Positions 10,771 through 21,166 are shown, numbered from the stretch's first letter. The stretch: 30,868 bases of DNA from Tubiluchus corallicola (GCA_030141605.1 JAQGDQ010001650.1:1-30868); one strand, 5' to 3'. The notes: generated by a model from the letters alone, not told the origin. Translations and numbers: made by a program.

Positions 10771-11240
10771 GCCATCCCAGCGTGCACCACTGATTCAGCA
10801 TACCAGTGTGCACCATTGATTCACTATCCCAGTGTGCACCATTGATTCACCATCCCAGTGTGCACCATTGAGTCACCATCCCAGTGTGCACCATTGATTC
10901 ACCTTTCCAGCATGCACCACTGATTCACCTTCCCAGCGTGCACCACTGATTCACCTTCCCAGCATGCACCACTGATTCACCTTCCCAGCATGCACCACTG
11001 ATTCACCTTCCCAGTGTGCACCATTGATTCACCATACCAGTGTGCACCATTGATTCACCATACCAGTGTGCACCATTGATTCACCTTCCCAGTGTGCACC
11101 ATTGATTCACCATCCCAGTGTGCACCATTGATTCACCTTTCCAGCATGCACCACTGATTCACCTTCCCAGCGTGCACCACTGATTCACCTTCCCAGCATG
11201 CACCACTGATTCACCTTCCCAGCGTGCACTATTGGCTCAC
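10771..11240. repeat. 26-bp minisatellite, ~18 copies with higher-order order
   Basis: Units such as ccagtgtgcaccattgattc plus caccat repeat every 26 bases. Two variant types (gtgtgcaccattg and gcatgcaccactg) occur in blocks, and the same block order appears twice (about 10850-10995 and 11080-11225), so part of the array was duplicated as a longer unit. It starts 136 bases after an Ajuba exon. Confidence 0.95.
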
Positions 11241-11856
11241 AAAAGGCACGTTGTTGATCTTACTGACAATACTGAGCAATTTAAACTTTCGCTTAGATGA
11301 CAAAGAATGCACTACGAATGCTCTGATTATTGTTGCAGACTTTACTCAATGTTATCTAAACTTTTTTTTCATGACTTACCATCAAAATGGCTGCATCTAA
11401 CGGTCATCGAACGAGCTTAAATTTACAAGTTTTATACTGCGTTACTGTTAACGCAAGCCCTGTTTGCAATAAGACAACATCTAAGTGATACATGTATAAA
11501 ATTTCAGAACAAATTTTTTGAGCGTTACTTACGGAGAGCGTTTTCTTTACCTGGGAAATTGCGACTGAAATTGAGATGAATTTTTTTTTTACTATTATTA
11601 GTTTTTTACAATTGGGTATCGTTTTATTTACCCCTTTTTTTGGTACCTCAACTTAGCCAGTTTGCAGCAAATTAGTTCTGATTGTTTAATTTATCGAAGG
11701 AGGAACCGATCCGTAGCAAACGGAGCAAGTCGACACGAATTCGACGTTTCTCTAACTTTCAACTGAAACGGACGAAAAACTTGCAAAGTCAACAAACTTC
11801 TCGCTTTGTGAATTCGGGAAACCAACTGCCACAACCAACGTGGCTGCAGTTGTCAA
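11241..11856. other. Intron sequence, no gene recognised
   Basis: Unique-looking intron sequence up to the second full family A element. An open frame from 11682 runs into that element and is incidental. Confidence 0.5.
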
Positions 11857-12368
11857 CAGGGATGAGAATTTTCTGCGGATACGCGGAATTCCGAGTTTTT
11901 GGAAGACCAGTAGCGCCATTTTTGTAAATCGCGTAAATTCGTTGAGAAAATTTGTACGGACCCGGTACATTATTTCACAAGCTGACCGCTAGTTGGCAAG
12001 CCGTCACTTTGTTTACATCATGTACATCAGTGTAACCACGTGTTTATCTCTGTGTATAAAAATATAGAATCAATTGTGCGGAGTTATTTGAGTCAATTGC
12101 AGACAGTTTTTATATACTTTTGCATAGGAGCGGCCAGTACTTAGGCGTTTTTGAGACAATTAGGTATCATGTATCCTTGATAGTTGGGTATTTTTAAATT
12201 ATGCATGAAACAAGGTAATTGATATTTTAAGTCCACTTAGAGGCTCTCTGTGGTCACAAAATTGCAATTTGTTGCTTCACCCCCTTGAACCCCCATGGGG
12301 GCTTAGGTGGCCCAAAAACCCCCGGCCTGTTTCAGAGTTTTTTTTGCAATTTGTCGTTCTCATCCCTG
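11857..12368 (+). mobile_element. Short hAT-like element, family A, copy 2 (~512 bp)
   Basis: A full copy of the family at 1663-2171, in the same orientation. It begins cagggatgagaa and ends ttctcatccctg. The flanks are gttgtcaa on the left and gttgtggc on the right, sharing the first five bases, compatible with a decayed 8-bp duplication. A GC-rich palindrome, cccccatggggg, sits near 12291-12302. No transposase is encoded. Confidence 0.88.
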
Positions 12369-13201
12369 GTTGTGGCGCCATCTGTTGCCATTGAAATGAT
12401 ACTTTTGAGTTTTTTGTGTTTCCGTTCATCTTTGGTGTGCGTCGAAACAACTCATCAGCCCGGTTTGTTTACTTGATTTATTGTGCTTATTAGTGCTTCC
12501 ATCTGGTAATTAGTAACTCCGACTAATTACCCGCATTGTTTACTACCCTACAAACCCTACCTAGTTCCAACAATGAACAATGCGGACAATGTTTCTAATA
12601 GGCCATCCATTGTTAGAGAATTTAACATTTAAATGCTGCCTTCTGCTGTGCAGTTTGTCAGTAGGTACCCACTAGCAGACTATCATCTGCTGCCTTGGCA
12701 GTGCACCAGGCCAACAGCCAGTAGAGAGATGGCAGATCGAACCATTTTTGACGTAGGGGTGACTTTTGAAAAACAAACTGCGATTTCTTTACCACGAGAT
12801 TAATTTTTCAAATGAAATTGTTTATTAACCTTTGAAAAGCTTTTTCGGGTCACTAACAAAGACAAAAATAAACAGATTGTTAAGTTTAACAGCACAGAAA
12901 AGGGATAATATAGATTATTTTATTCCCCTAAATTGTGTTAATAGTGCCTAGTGCGGTTCTACTTCGGCTGACAAATTGATAAATTCTGCAATGAAGTGAT
13001 TAAGATGTCTAGTAGATAAAAACTCGGCCAAATGTTTTGTGTGGTGAAAACACCAACTTCCGCAACTCACAGTTCGTGTGTTCGGGGTTTCAAAGTGTAA
13101 TAAATGAATGCTTGTTGTTAACATAACAGTTCAGTTAGGTGAAATGCATCAGTGGTTGTTCTTATTTCTGAATATAAATGATTACAATTTCTTCACTGCC
13201 A
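12369..13201. other. Intron sequence with no recognised feature
   Basis: More than 800 bases without a recognisable exon, repeat array or transposon end. Confidence 0.5.
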
Positions 13202-13623
13202 CTTTAATCTTACAATCAGGAACCTGGCAGGTATAAGCAATAGGGTACCCGAGTCTGATTTTTGCTATACGTGTAAACACTAATGCTTAATCTTAACAAT
13301 CGGGTACCTGGCAGGTATAAGCAATAGAGCACCCGAGTCTGATCTTTGCTACCCGTGTAAACACTAATGCTTAATCTTAACAATCAGGTACCTGGCTGGT
13401 ATAAGGAATAGAGCACCCGAGTCTGATCTTTGCTACCCGTGTAAACACTAGCTTAATCTTAACAATCGGGTACCCGGCAGGTATAAGGAATAGAGTACCC
13501 GAGTCTGATCTTTGCTACCCGTGTAAACACTAATGCTTAATCTTAACAATCAGGTACCCGGCAGGTATAAGGGAGGGGTATCGGAGTCTGATTTTTGCTA
13601 CCCGTGTAAACACTAATGCTTAT
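13202..13623. repeat. 84-bp minisatellite, 5 copies
   Basis: The word gagtctgat recurs at 13251, 13335, 13419, 13501 and 13584, giving periods of 82-84 bases. Units share aatcttaacaatc, ggtacctggcaggtataa and tgctacccgtgtaaacacta. The array ends about 88 bases before the acceptor of the last Ajuba exon. Confidence 0.95.
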
Positions 13624-13711
13624 CCCTGCTGACAAGTCAATGTGGTAAAAATGAACTTGGATCTGTTGCATCTGATATCCAAGTGAATAATCATCTTGTT
13701 TTCTCTTGTAG

Positions 13712-13855
13712 GATTGTGGCATGCAGCTCACGGATGAACCCGACAAGCGATGTTACCCCCTGGGTGACCATCTCCTCTGTCACGATTGTCATCTGAGTCG
13801 CATCGAGCACAAACGCGGCGGCGGCGGCATGCCGGGCAGAATCAGCAATCTCTGA
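13712..13855 (+). CDS. ajuba: Ajuba-family LIM protein, last exon: end of LIM3 and stop
   Basis: A 144-base terminal exon after ...ttctcttgtag. It encodes residues 128-174: DCGMQLTDEPDKRCYPLGDH, LLCHDCHLSRIEHKR, then GGGGMPGRISNL and TGA (13853-13855). C129, C150 and C153 complete the LIM3 zinc sites, so all ligands of LIM2 and LIM3 are intact. LIM-rich members of this family normally end 10-20 residues after the last ligand, as here. The odd part is the tail: from M167 on, codons and stop coincide with the first unit of a 63-bp minisatellite, and the four glycines before it come from a GGC run. The C-terminus is therefore lineage-specific. The 3' UTR end is not known; ATTAAA at 14751-14756 and AATAAA at 19978-19983 are weak candidates for a polyadenylation signal. 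Confidence 0.95.
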   Translation, partial: DCGMQLTDEPDKRCYPLGDHLLCHDCHLSRIEHKRGGGGMPGRISNL

Positions 13856-14250
13856 TGGTGATACGCGGCGCGATGTGATCACTTCGGTAGCATGCCTGGC
13901 AGAATCAGCAACCTTTGGTGGTGATACGCCGTGTGACGTGTTCACTTTGGTAGTATGCCTAGCAGAATTCGCAATCTCTCCTGGGTGATATGTTACTCGA
14001 CGTGATCACTTTGATAGCATGCCTGGCGGAATCGGCAATCTCTGATGGTGATACTCGGCGTGATGTGATCACTTCGGTGGCATGCCTGGCAGAATCAGCA
14101 ACTTTTGATGGTGATACTCGGTGTGACATGATCACTTCGGTGGCATGCCTGGCACAATCCGCAATCTCTCCTGGGTGATATGTTACTCGACGTGATCACT
14201 ATGATAGTATCTCTGATGGTGATGCGCTGCGCGAGGTGATCACTTCAGTG
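13829..14250. repeat. 63-bp minisatellite overlapping the Ajuba stop codon
   Basis: Units begin atgccKggcagaatc at 13829, 13892, 13955, 14019, 14082 and 14145 (periods 63, 63, 64, 63, 63), followed by a deleted last unit. Three unit types, A, B and C, repeat in the same order, giving a ~190-base higher-order period. Many units contain the palindrome gtgatcac. Because 63 is a multiple of three, open frames persist on both strands (for example 13990-14178), but they are by-products of the period. Confidence 0.95.
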
Positions 14251-14760
14251 TTTGTTGTTAGACTTGTTGTATATTTTACTTTATGAAGTTCTTTTGTGAC
14301 GAGGAAGTCTTAAAGACGTCGTGGTCGGCCATCTTGAGTAGACGAACTGTGCGGCGGGACGTGTCAGAACGTGCGGCTGCTAGGAAACGTGCACAACTGA
14401 TTTGTGTGTTTGTACTCGCTCTGTGCTAAACTAAACCAGTCATCGTTACCGAAATTAATTTTTTCCCGTATAATTGTTATATAAGCATAGCGTTGAAAGA
14501 GCAGCTATTCACCTGTCTGTCGTAAACAATGACCTTTCATTGAGTGCGCTTGTCCGTACCTCATCTGTTACATTTAGAAAAATTTGGCATCACTAAGTAA
14601 CTGTGTCCAGTGTGGTCAATTTAAAATGTACCGGTCAAATTTTCGCGTAAAAAATTCAGTGACTGTAAGGTGCCTTCAGTTTACTAGCACCGTGAGTGTT
14701 CAATGTAACAAATGCAGGTGCAAACTTGTCGTGATCTCCTCTCGGAGTTGATTAAATCAG
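14251..14760. other. Probable Ajuba 3' UTR or downstream sequence
   Basis: No coding exon recognised. It follows the minisatellite and ends where a transposon begins. An ATTAAA at 14751-14756 abuts that transposon. No strong evidence decides whether this is transcribed. Confidence 0.4.
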
Positions 14761-15152
14761 CCTTTTCACAGTTTCGTTGTGCGCACGCGCAGTTGCTGCA
14801 GGTCGAAGGTCAAGTGTACCACAGAAGGGCATCTTAACTGCAACGTCGGCAACCGTCGCGTGACGTGTGTGCAAAACAAAGCCGTCTGCTGCAGCATTTC
14901 AGTAACTTCAGTTGGTTTACATGGACTTTACTCAATTATGCATTAGTCTGTGCATAGAGTGATTTACTAGCAGGATCTTGCTTGGGAACAAGAAAAAATG
15001 AACTAGGTAAGGTTCTAGCTAGCTGTTAAAACTGTTACTATTACAACAACATGGGCTGCGAGGCGTTGTCAAGTGTTCACAAATGTGTTGTCTGGTACAC
15101 TTAACCTTTGACCTTTTCACGATCATCATCAATCGCTGGAACTGTGAAAAGG
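14761..15152 (+). mobile_element. Non-autonomous element family E, copy 1 (392 bp)
   Basis: The inverted ends are ccttttcacagtt on the left and aactgtgaaaagg on the right. Longer inner inverted sequences follow: a ggtcRaaggtYaagtgtacc type near the left and ggtacacttaacctttgacc near the right. Related copies are at 17363-18106 and 18807-19178, with an inverted fragment at 23128-23236. The target duplication is not clear, so the superfamily is undetermined. It carries DR1-like motifs at 14800-14812 and 15102-15114. Confidence 0.88.
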
Positions 15153-15304
15153 TTTATCGTCCTCTTTCTTTTTCCTCGGCAATGTAGAGCTGTTTGACCT
15201 TGAACTACTTATTTTGAGAAAAATATGCATAACTGCGTACTAACTTTTTAACGTAGTGCGTTTGTCGACTGTAGCTCATTGTGCTTGCAGTTTATGCTAA
15301 AGTA

Positions 15305-15762
15305 AAGTCAACCTCGGATATAATGGTCACCTCGGGACCAGAAAAATCGTCCCTTATAGCTGAAGTTGGGTCAGACCGGGGGTGCATCTAGACCTGTACT
15401 TTTCTGTACTTTTACCCATATTTTTATGGATTATTGCTACGCATTCAGTGTGAACGGTATGTAGGAAGCTCCTCCAGTAATGCGAGATGTATGTGACCAT
15501 ACATACCGGAAACCGAGCTGTTCGAAGGCCGAGTTTGCGAAAAATTGAGGTTAAAAATCAATGAATTTCGATTTGATAATAGGGTCCCTTATATGCGACG
15601 TAATTTACCCGGATTTCTATTACGCGGGACCTGAAGATATCGTCTCTTATAACCAAACGTCCCTTACATACGAAAATTTTTACATAGGAAAAACGTTACG
15701 AAAAATCGGGACCGGTGTTGGTGGTCCCTTATGAGCGAGTACCTTATACCCGAGGTTGACTG
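15305..15762 (+). mobile_element. TA-flanked pogo-like MITE, family C, copy 2 (458 bp)
   Basis: Same element as 8072-8531 and in the same orientation. Left end aagtcaacctcggatataa, right end ttatacccgaggttgactg, flanked by TA at 15303-15304 and 15763-15764. Its inverted ends are better preserved than in copy 1. No coding capacity. Confidence 0.9.
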
Positions 15763-15764
15763 TA

Positions 15765-16466
15765 TGTTGCGGTCTTTATCGGTTTTTGGTGTCGTGGCTT
15801 TCTTAGATCTGTTTATATATAGAGCTATTTTGGCTAGAGTATTTTCAGTATGCTAACAACGCCCTGTTATATTTTTGCTAGCGAACTTGTTTCAGTATAC
15901 TCCCGTATATTATTATTATATCAATTACACATATCACAAAATCTAATTAGCGATTTTAAGATATACTTGTATAGAAGATTGTGAAAATGTTGACTTTTGT
16001 AAGAGACGAAGCAACGGTTACTGACCGGGGATGTGAAATGTACTTACTATATCTAGTCTAATCCGTTTACATATTAATACGTATGTAAATTGTAAATATT
16101 TTAATCGCATAGCAGATACTTACAATCATCATACGAATAATTCGAGTAGTATTATTTTTCGCGTACGTTTTTTTAGTAATGACGTCCAGTCTGCCGATGA
16201 AATGAATGGTCATCTTTGACCGCAGCGTATCGCTCAAGTTAATAAGGTTGTTTTCTAAGCGTGTCGTTTCTCCGCTGTTAGCTGGCTGAGGTGGTCTGCG
16301 ATTGCGTTGATTATTTTAGTATCGATTTATTTTAACATACGTGTCTGTAGGTGGTACTGATGTCTGTAGTTTTCTAATGAATGGGGAGGAGACTGGAGCT
16401 GAAATTTGTGAAATGTCACTTTGTTGTTTTACATGTTATTTATTCATATGAATTATCCTTGTACGT
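15765..16466. other. Intergenic sequence with no recognised feature
   Basis: About 700 bases, AT-rich, with no open frame of interest and no recognised element ends. Confidence 0.5.
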
Positions 16467-16470
16467 TTAA

Positions 16471-17010
16471 AGGAAGACCGGACGATTGTTTAGACTCAAT
16501 CTCATTTTAATTCACTGTGCAAAATATACATTTTCTTGCCCGTAAAAGTTAGGAATTCTTTTTAATATTCGAATCATCACCTTGGAAAGTTAATTAACGG
16601 TAACCGAACACAGTCATCGCTTACGTCACAAACTAACCACTGTTTGTGCGATGGTGGGCATCTTACCTGCGCGTCAAGCACGTTTGCGTAAGCGAAGATT
16701 GTTATGTAACACCGATGTGATGTCATGAAAATGAGCTCTACTTCACAGACGAACACTGCAGTTCGCGATCACGCTTATCACGGTACCGCGCCTGTTTCTC
16801 GGCCACTTGAATGTGACAAAAAGGCGCCGCTGCCAATCTTAGTAGATTCACTGAGCCACGCGTAGTTTCGAAAGTTTAACGAAATTTGAGTATCCGATGT
16901 AATTATTATTTAATCTAAGCTTTGATTTTAAAAAAACCGGCTGTAGTTTTCAATATTTTAGAGCATACTTTATTTTGAACTAATGTTTACACAATCGTCC
17001 GCTTTTCCTT
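16471..17010 (+). mobile_element. TTAA-flanked MITE, family F, copy 1 (540 bp)
   Basis: The left end aggaagaccggacgattgt and the right end acaatcgtccgcttttcct are inverted repeats, and both are flanked by ttaa (16467-16470 and 17011-17014). A second copy lies in reverse orientation at 20635-21166. TTAA flanks suggest piggyBac-like or a similar TTAA-specific mobiliser, though the terminal bases are not the usual ccc of piggyBac. No transposase. Confidence 0.85.
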
Positions 17011-17014
17011 TAAC

Positions 17015-17362
17015 GAATAATGTTTATGTAATATTCGCCGTGATTTTAAAATATTAGCATTGTCGTCGATGAATCATGAAGTATAACCAGCAGACATAAT
17101 CTTGTATTATCATATGTTGTAAGCATACTGCTTAATCATTGGTGTTCAGTAATCGTAGAGTAACTGTGATGACACATGTTGTCGTCGTGCTCGTTAGTTT
17201 GGCGACGGCGATGGCCAGTATTAAGACTCTGACTTCCTTGTGGCCGTTGGTTGCGAACGTTGTAATCGTCCAACTCTTGCTCATTTGAGAATCTTTTCTT
17301 GAAATTCGTGAAAGATCGTGCTCGAATCTGTAATAAGACTATTGTATGGTATGTGTTCTAGG
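17015..17362. other. Intergenic sequence with no recognised feature
   Basis: About 350 bases between two transposons. No open frame or repeat structure was recognised. Confidence 0.45.
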
Positions 17363-18106
17363 CCTTTTCACAGTTTCGTTGTGCGCACGCGCAGTTGCTG
17401 TAGGTCGAAGGTTAAGTGTACCACAGCAACGCGTCTTAACTACAACCGTCACATGACGCACGCGCAGTTGCTGTAGGTCAAAGGTTAAGTGTACCACAGC
17501 AACGCGTCTTAACTACAACCGTCACATGACGCACGAGCAGTTGCTGTAGGTCAAAGGTTAAGTGTACCACAGCAACATGTCTTAACTACAACCGTCACAT
17601 GACGCACGAGCAGTTGCTGTAGGTCGAAGGTTAAGTGTACCACAGCAACACGCCTTAACTACAGCGTGGTGTGCGGGTAAAGCAAAGCCATCTGTCGCAT
17701 CGGTTCAGTAACTTCTGTTGTTTTACGCGGACTTTACTTGATTATGCATAAGTCTGTCGCACAAATTCGGGTAACTTCGGTTGTTTTACTTGGACTTTAC
17801 TTAATTATGCATTAGTCTGCGTGTAGAGTGATTTACTAGCAGAATCTTGCTTTGGAACAAGAAACAATGAACTAGGTAAGATTCCAGCTACCTGTTAAAA
17901 CTGTTACTATTACAACAGCATGGGCTGCAGGGCGTTGTCAGGTGTACACAAATGAACTAGGTAAGGTTCTAGCTAGCTGTTAAAACTGTTACTATTACAA
18001 CAGCTTGGGCTGCGAGGCGTTGTCAAGTGTACACAAATGCGTTGTCTGGTACACTTGACCTTTGACCTTTTCCTGATCATCACAAATCGCTGGAATTGTG
18101 AAAAGG
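17363..18106 (+). mobile_element. Non-autonomous element family E, copy 2, internally expanded (744 bp)
   Basis: It shares the ends of copy 1 (ccttttcacagtt and aattgtgaaaagg) but is almost twice as long, because three inner segments are tandemly multiplied. A 73-base segment is present four times (starts near 17391, 17464, 17537 and 17610). A ~61-base segment is present twice (about 17703 and 17764). An ~85-base segment is present twice (about 17868 and 17953). The right arm carries a perfect DR1 motif at 18056-18068 on the - strand. Confidence 0.9.
17385..17675. repeat. 73-bp tandem repeat, 4 copies, inside element E copy 2
   Basis: The word gcagttgctgtagg recurs every 73 bases at 17391, 17464, 17537 and 17610. 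Each unit includes aggtcRaaggtta and taccacagcaac. It is an expansion of the left arm of the element. Confidence 0.95.
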
Positions 18107-18806
18107 CTCATTACATTGGGTTTGTTCATTGTTAGAAATCTGTCTACGGTACGACACAGTGGATACAAGTCTTCCTAGAGGTTATTTTGGGGAAATGTTG
18201 ATTGTTTTGTAGAACTAAACTTATGCCAATTCTTAGGAAACTAAATTGGAGTGTGTGCCAAGCGCATGCCTTGTTAAATTTCTTGCTTAAATTGCACAAA
18301 TTGTTTTTTGAGGTTTATATGTTTGTTAATTTTCTTGCTGATCACTGCAGTAATATATATTTCACTTAACGACGCACGGTTTCACTTAACGACGCACTGT
18401 TTTGTTTTAACAACGATTTTGCATTAGTCTGCCTCTTGAGTAACTTTCTGACTATTACATGGGTGAGCGCTCAGAGTTTTAGCTAAATGTTGCAACATTT
18501 TGGTTGTTATTGCTGTACAGGCTACAGCCGAGTTCACACGTACGTTTGAGATGCAAATGAACTTTTGCTCCGCGTAATGTGAAATTATAAATGATTAAAA
18601 AAGTTTAAATTCAGATTAAAAAAATTAAAATTGCAGGCGATTAAATTGCATGCATTTCTTGATGCGCGTGAACCGATTTCATGGAACTGGAGAGATTCGA
18701 GGGGTGTGCCTGACCTCGTGCCACCCCCACCCCTCGGTCATTTTCCGCCTTTGCTCACGACTGAAGTGCGGAAAGATGACTGTAAGCGTCTGTGCTGGTT
18801 TTATAA
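18107..18806. other. Intergenic sequence; one short direct repeat
   Basis: No gene recognised. The word tttcacttaacgacgcac occurs twice in a row (about 18359-18400). Overlapping open frames from 18631 to 18907 run into the next transposon copy and look incidental. Confidence 0.5.
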
Positions 18807-19178
18807 GATTTCACGGTTTCTTTGTGCGCACGTACATTTGCTGTAGGTCAAAGGTTAAGTGTACCACAGCAACGCGTGTTTACTGCAACCGTCACGTGAG
18901 TGGGTAAAGCAAAGCTGTCTGCCCCGTCAGTTCGGTAACTTCACTTGTTTTGCGTGGACTTTATTATGCATTAGTCAATGCAAAGAGTGATTTACTAGCT
19001 GGATCTTGCTTGGGAACAAGGAAAAATGACCTATGTAAGGTTCTAGCTAGCTGTTAAAACTGTTACTGTTACAATAGCATGGGCTGTGAGGCGTTGTCAA
19101 GTGTACGCAAATGCCTTATCTGGTACAGTTAACCTTTGACCTTTTCACGATCATCACCAATCGCTGGTACTGTGAAAA
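18807..19178 (+). mobile_element. Non-autonomous element family E, copy 3 (~372 bp, ends eroded)
   Basis: Matches copy 1 throughout, in single-copy form, with eroded ends (tttcacggtttc and tactgtgaaaatg). DR1-like motifs are at 18845-18857 and, on the - strand, 19130-19142. Confidence 0.88.
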
Positions 19179-19410
19179 TGCATATTAACCCTTTTAGTCG
19201 TTATCGTCTAAGATTACCCATATTGTTTGTCACTGCCTCATACGTTACAGGCAGAGAATTTACCTGGAAAAAATGTGTTGGACGAAATAACTTACATGAT
19301 TTAATTTCGAAAGTTAAAATAATTTTTTTACTGCTATACGTATAAATTAAGTACTAATTAGGCGGCCAAATGTATGAAAAACTTATTGCAATGTACGAAA
19401 TGTTGTGAGT

Positions 19411-19893
19411 AAATTTAAGCCTATGAACTGATTGGCCAGTAATTTTAACCTTGTGAACTGATTGGCCAGTAATTTTAACCTTGTGAACTGATTGGCCAGT
19501 AATTTTAACCTTGTGAATTGTTTGGCCAGTAATTTAACCTTGTGAACTGATTGGCCAGCAATTTTAACCTTGCGAGCTGATTGGCCAGCAATTTTAACCT
19601 TGCGAGCTGATTGGCCAGTAATTTTAACCTTGTGAACTGATTGGCCAGTAATTTTAACCTTGTGAACTGATTGGCCAGTCATTTTAACCTTGTGAGCTGA
19701 TTGGCCTGCAATTTTAACCTTGTGAACTGATTGGCCAGTAAGTTTAACCTTGTGAACCGATTGGCCAGTAAGTTTAACCTTGTGAGCTGATTGGCCTGCA
19801 ATTTTAACCTTGCGAGCTGATTGGCCAGTAAGTTTAACCTTGTGAGCTGATTGGCCAGTAATTTTAACCTTGTGAGCTGATTGGCCAGTGTAG
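19411..19893. repeat. 30-bp minisatellite, ~16 copies, each with an ATTGG word
   Basis: A 30-base unit built from gaactgattggccagtaatt and ttaaccttgt, repeated about 16 times. Nearly all units keep attggcc, the reverse complement of a CCAAT box. The open frame on the - strand (Thr-Gly-Gln-Ser repeats) exists only because the period is a multiple of three. Confidence 0.95.
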
Positions 19894-20380
19894 AAAATAA
19901 TGTTGATTGTATTACACCTGTTATTTGAGATGTAAATAGAAACTGTGAATCATGTTAAGACTTTGGACTTGCAGTATAAATAAACCTGCTTCTGTTATCC
20001 GGAAATATGACGCGTTTTTAATTATTTTTAATCTCTTATATTAATATTCTTGGTATATTTATATATATATATATATAAGATTCGAGGCTACAGCCCGGAC
20101 GACGGCACCATTTGCCTGTGATCTATATATCAAACGAAAGGTCTCGATCTAGTGTCGTCTCATTGAGGGTTTATTTTTCGAATCGGGCCCACCGCGAGGA
20201 AGGGGGGGGCGAAAAACCTCCAAAAATGGTCATTTTTCGGCCGTTTTTTTTGCAAAACTTATACCTCTTATTTCTGAAGAACTGGAATTGGCCGAGGGTC
20301 TTAATTATTTTTGAGAATGAAATTTAATAATATATAAAAAAGTTTCGTACAAGTTTTTAAACCAAATTTGACTACAAAGT
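19894..20380. other. Intergenic sequence; AATAAA, AT tract, shared 34-mer
   Basis: Holds AATAAA at 19978-19983, an AT-dinucleotide tract at 20059-20078, and the sequence shared with 4570-4603 at 20081-20113. A g-run at 20203-20209 follows. No coding exon recognised. Confidence 0.5.
20081..20113. repeat. Short dispersed sequence shared with 4570-4603
   Basis: ttcgaggctacagc followed by acgacggcaccattt, as at 4570-4603, and again directly after an AT-rich tract. Confidence 0.6.
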
Positions 20381-20382
20381 CT

Positions 20383-20440
20383 GGATTCGAACCAGTAACC
20401 CCAACACAATCCACAAATCTCTCTATTTTACACATCCCGG
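20383..20440 (-). other. tRNA-like 3' half (T-arm/B box), probable SINE or tRNA relic
   Basis: On the - strand, ggttactggttcgaatccag contains a consensus B box (ggttcgaatcc) and a T-arm that pairs ctgg with ccag around a 7-base loop. The sequence 5' of it (tagagagatttgtggattgtg) is only loosely tRNA-like, and no convincing D-arm or acceptor stem can be built. It is best seen as a degraded tRNA-derived repeat. Confidence 0.45.
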
Positions 20441-20634
20441 AATGAATGCGTCAATTTCATGTTTGCTAATGATCAGCGGCATTACGACCCTTTTGGGGCC
20501 TCTGGGGCATGGGGGCTCCCTCAATTGGAGGCCACGCCCCTCTTGAATATTTTTCACTCGTGATATAATTTAGTTTACCCTTATATGGTTTGAAGTGGGT
20601 CTTATTGCTAGGAGTAACTATCCTGCTTCTTTAA

Positions 20635-21166
20635 AGGAAAACCGAACGATTGTGTAACACGAGTTCAGAATAAAGAATGTTCTAAAATATTGAAAACTAC
20701 AATACCTTATTTTAAATCAAAGCTCAGATTAATTAATAATTACCTCGAACACTCAAATTTCGTTAAGCTTTCAAAGCCACGTCTAGCTCAGTGAATTTAC
20801 TGAAATTGGCACTGGCGCCTTTTTGTCACATTCGCGTGGCCGATAAATAGAAGGCGGTACCGTGATAACCATGATCACGAACTGCAGTGTTAGTTTCTGA
20901 CGTCATATGACGTAGAGCCCATTTTCGTGGCATCACGTGTTTAAGCAGTACTATCACTTACGCAAATGTGCTTGACGTGCAAAGGAAGCGCAAACTGTAG
21001 TTAGTTTCTGACGTAAGCAATAGCTGTGTTCGGTTGCTATTAATTAACTTTCTAAGTTAATTATTCAAATATAAGAAACAATTGCTAACTCTTATAGGCA
21101 AGAAAATGTATATTTTGAACAGTAAATTAAAATGATATTGAGTCTAAACAATCATCCGGTCTTCCT
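20635..21166 (-). mobile_element. TTAA-flanked MITE, family F, copy 2, inverted (532 bp)
   Basis: Reverse-complement match to 16471-17010. The left end aggaaaaccgaacgattgt is preceded by ttaa (20631-20634). The right end caatcatccggtcttcct is followed by tgaa, a one-base change from ttaa. A CRE-like palindrome, tgacgtca, is at 20898-20905. No transposase. Confidence 0.85.

Noticed and set aside
13990-14178. 62-residue open frame with repeats, downstream of the Ajuba stop
   Set aside because: It follows from a 63-base period without a stop in that frame; no start context or similarity supports it.
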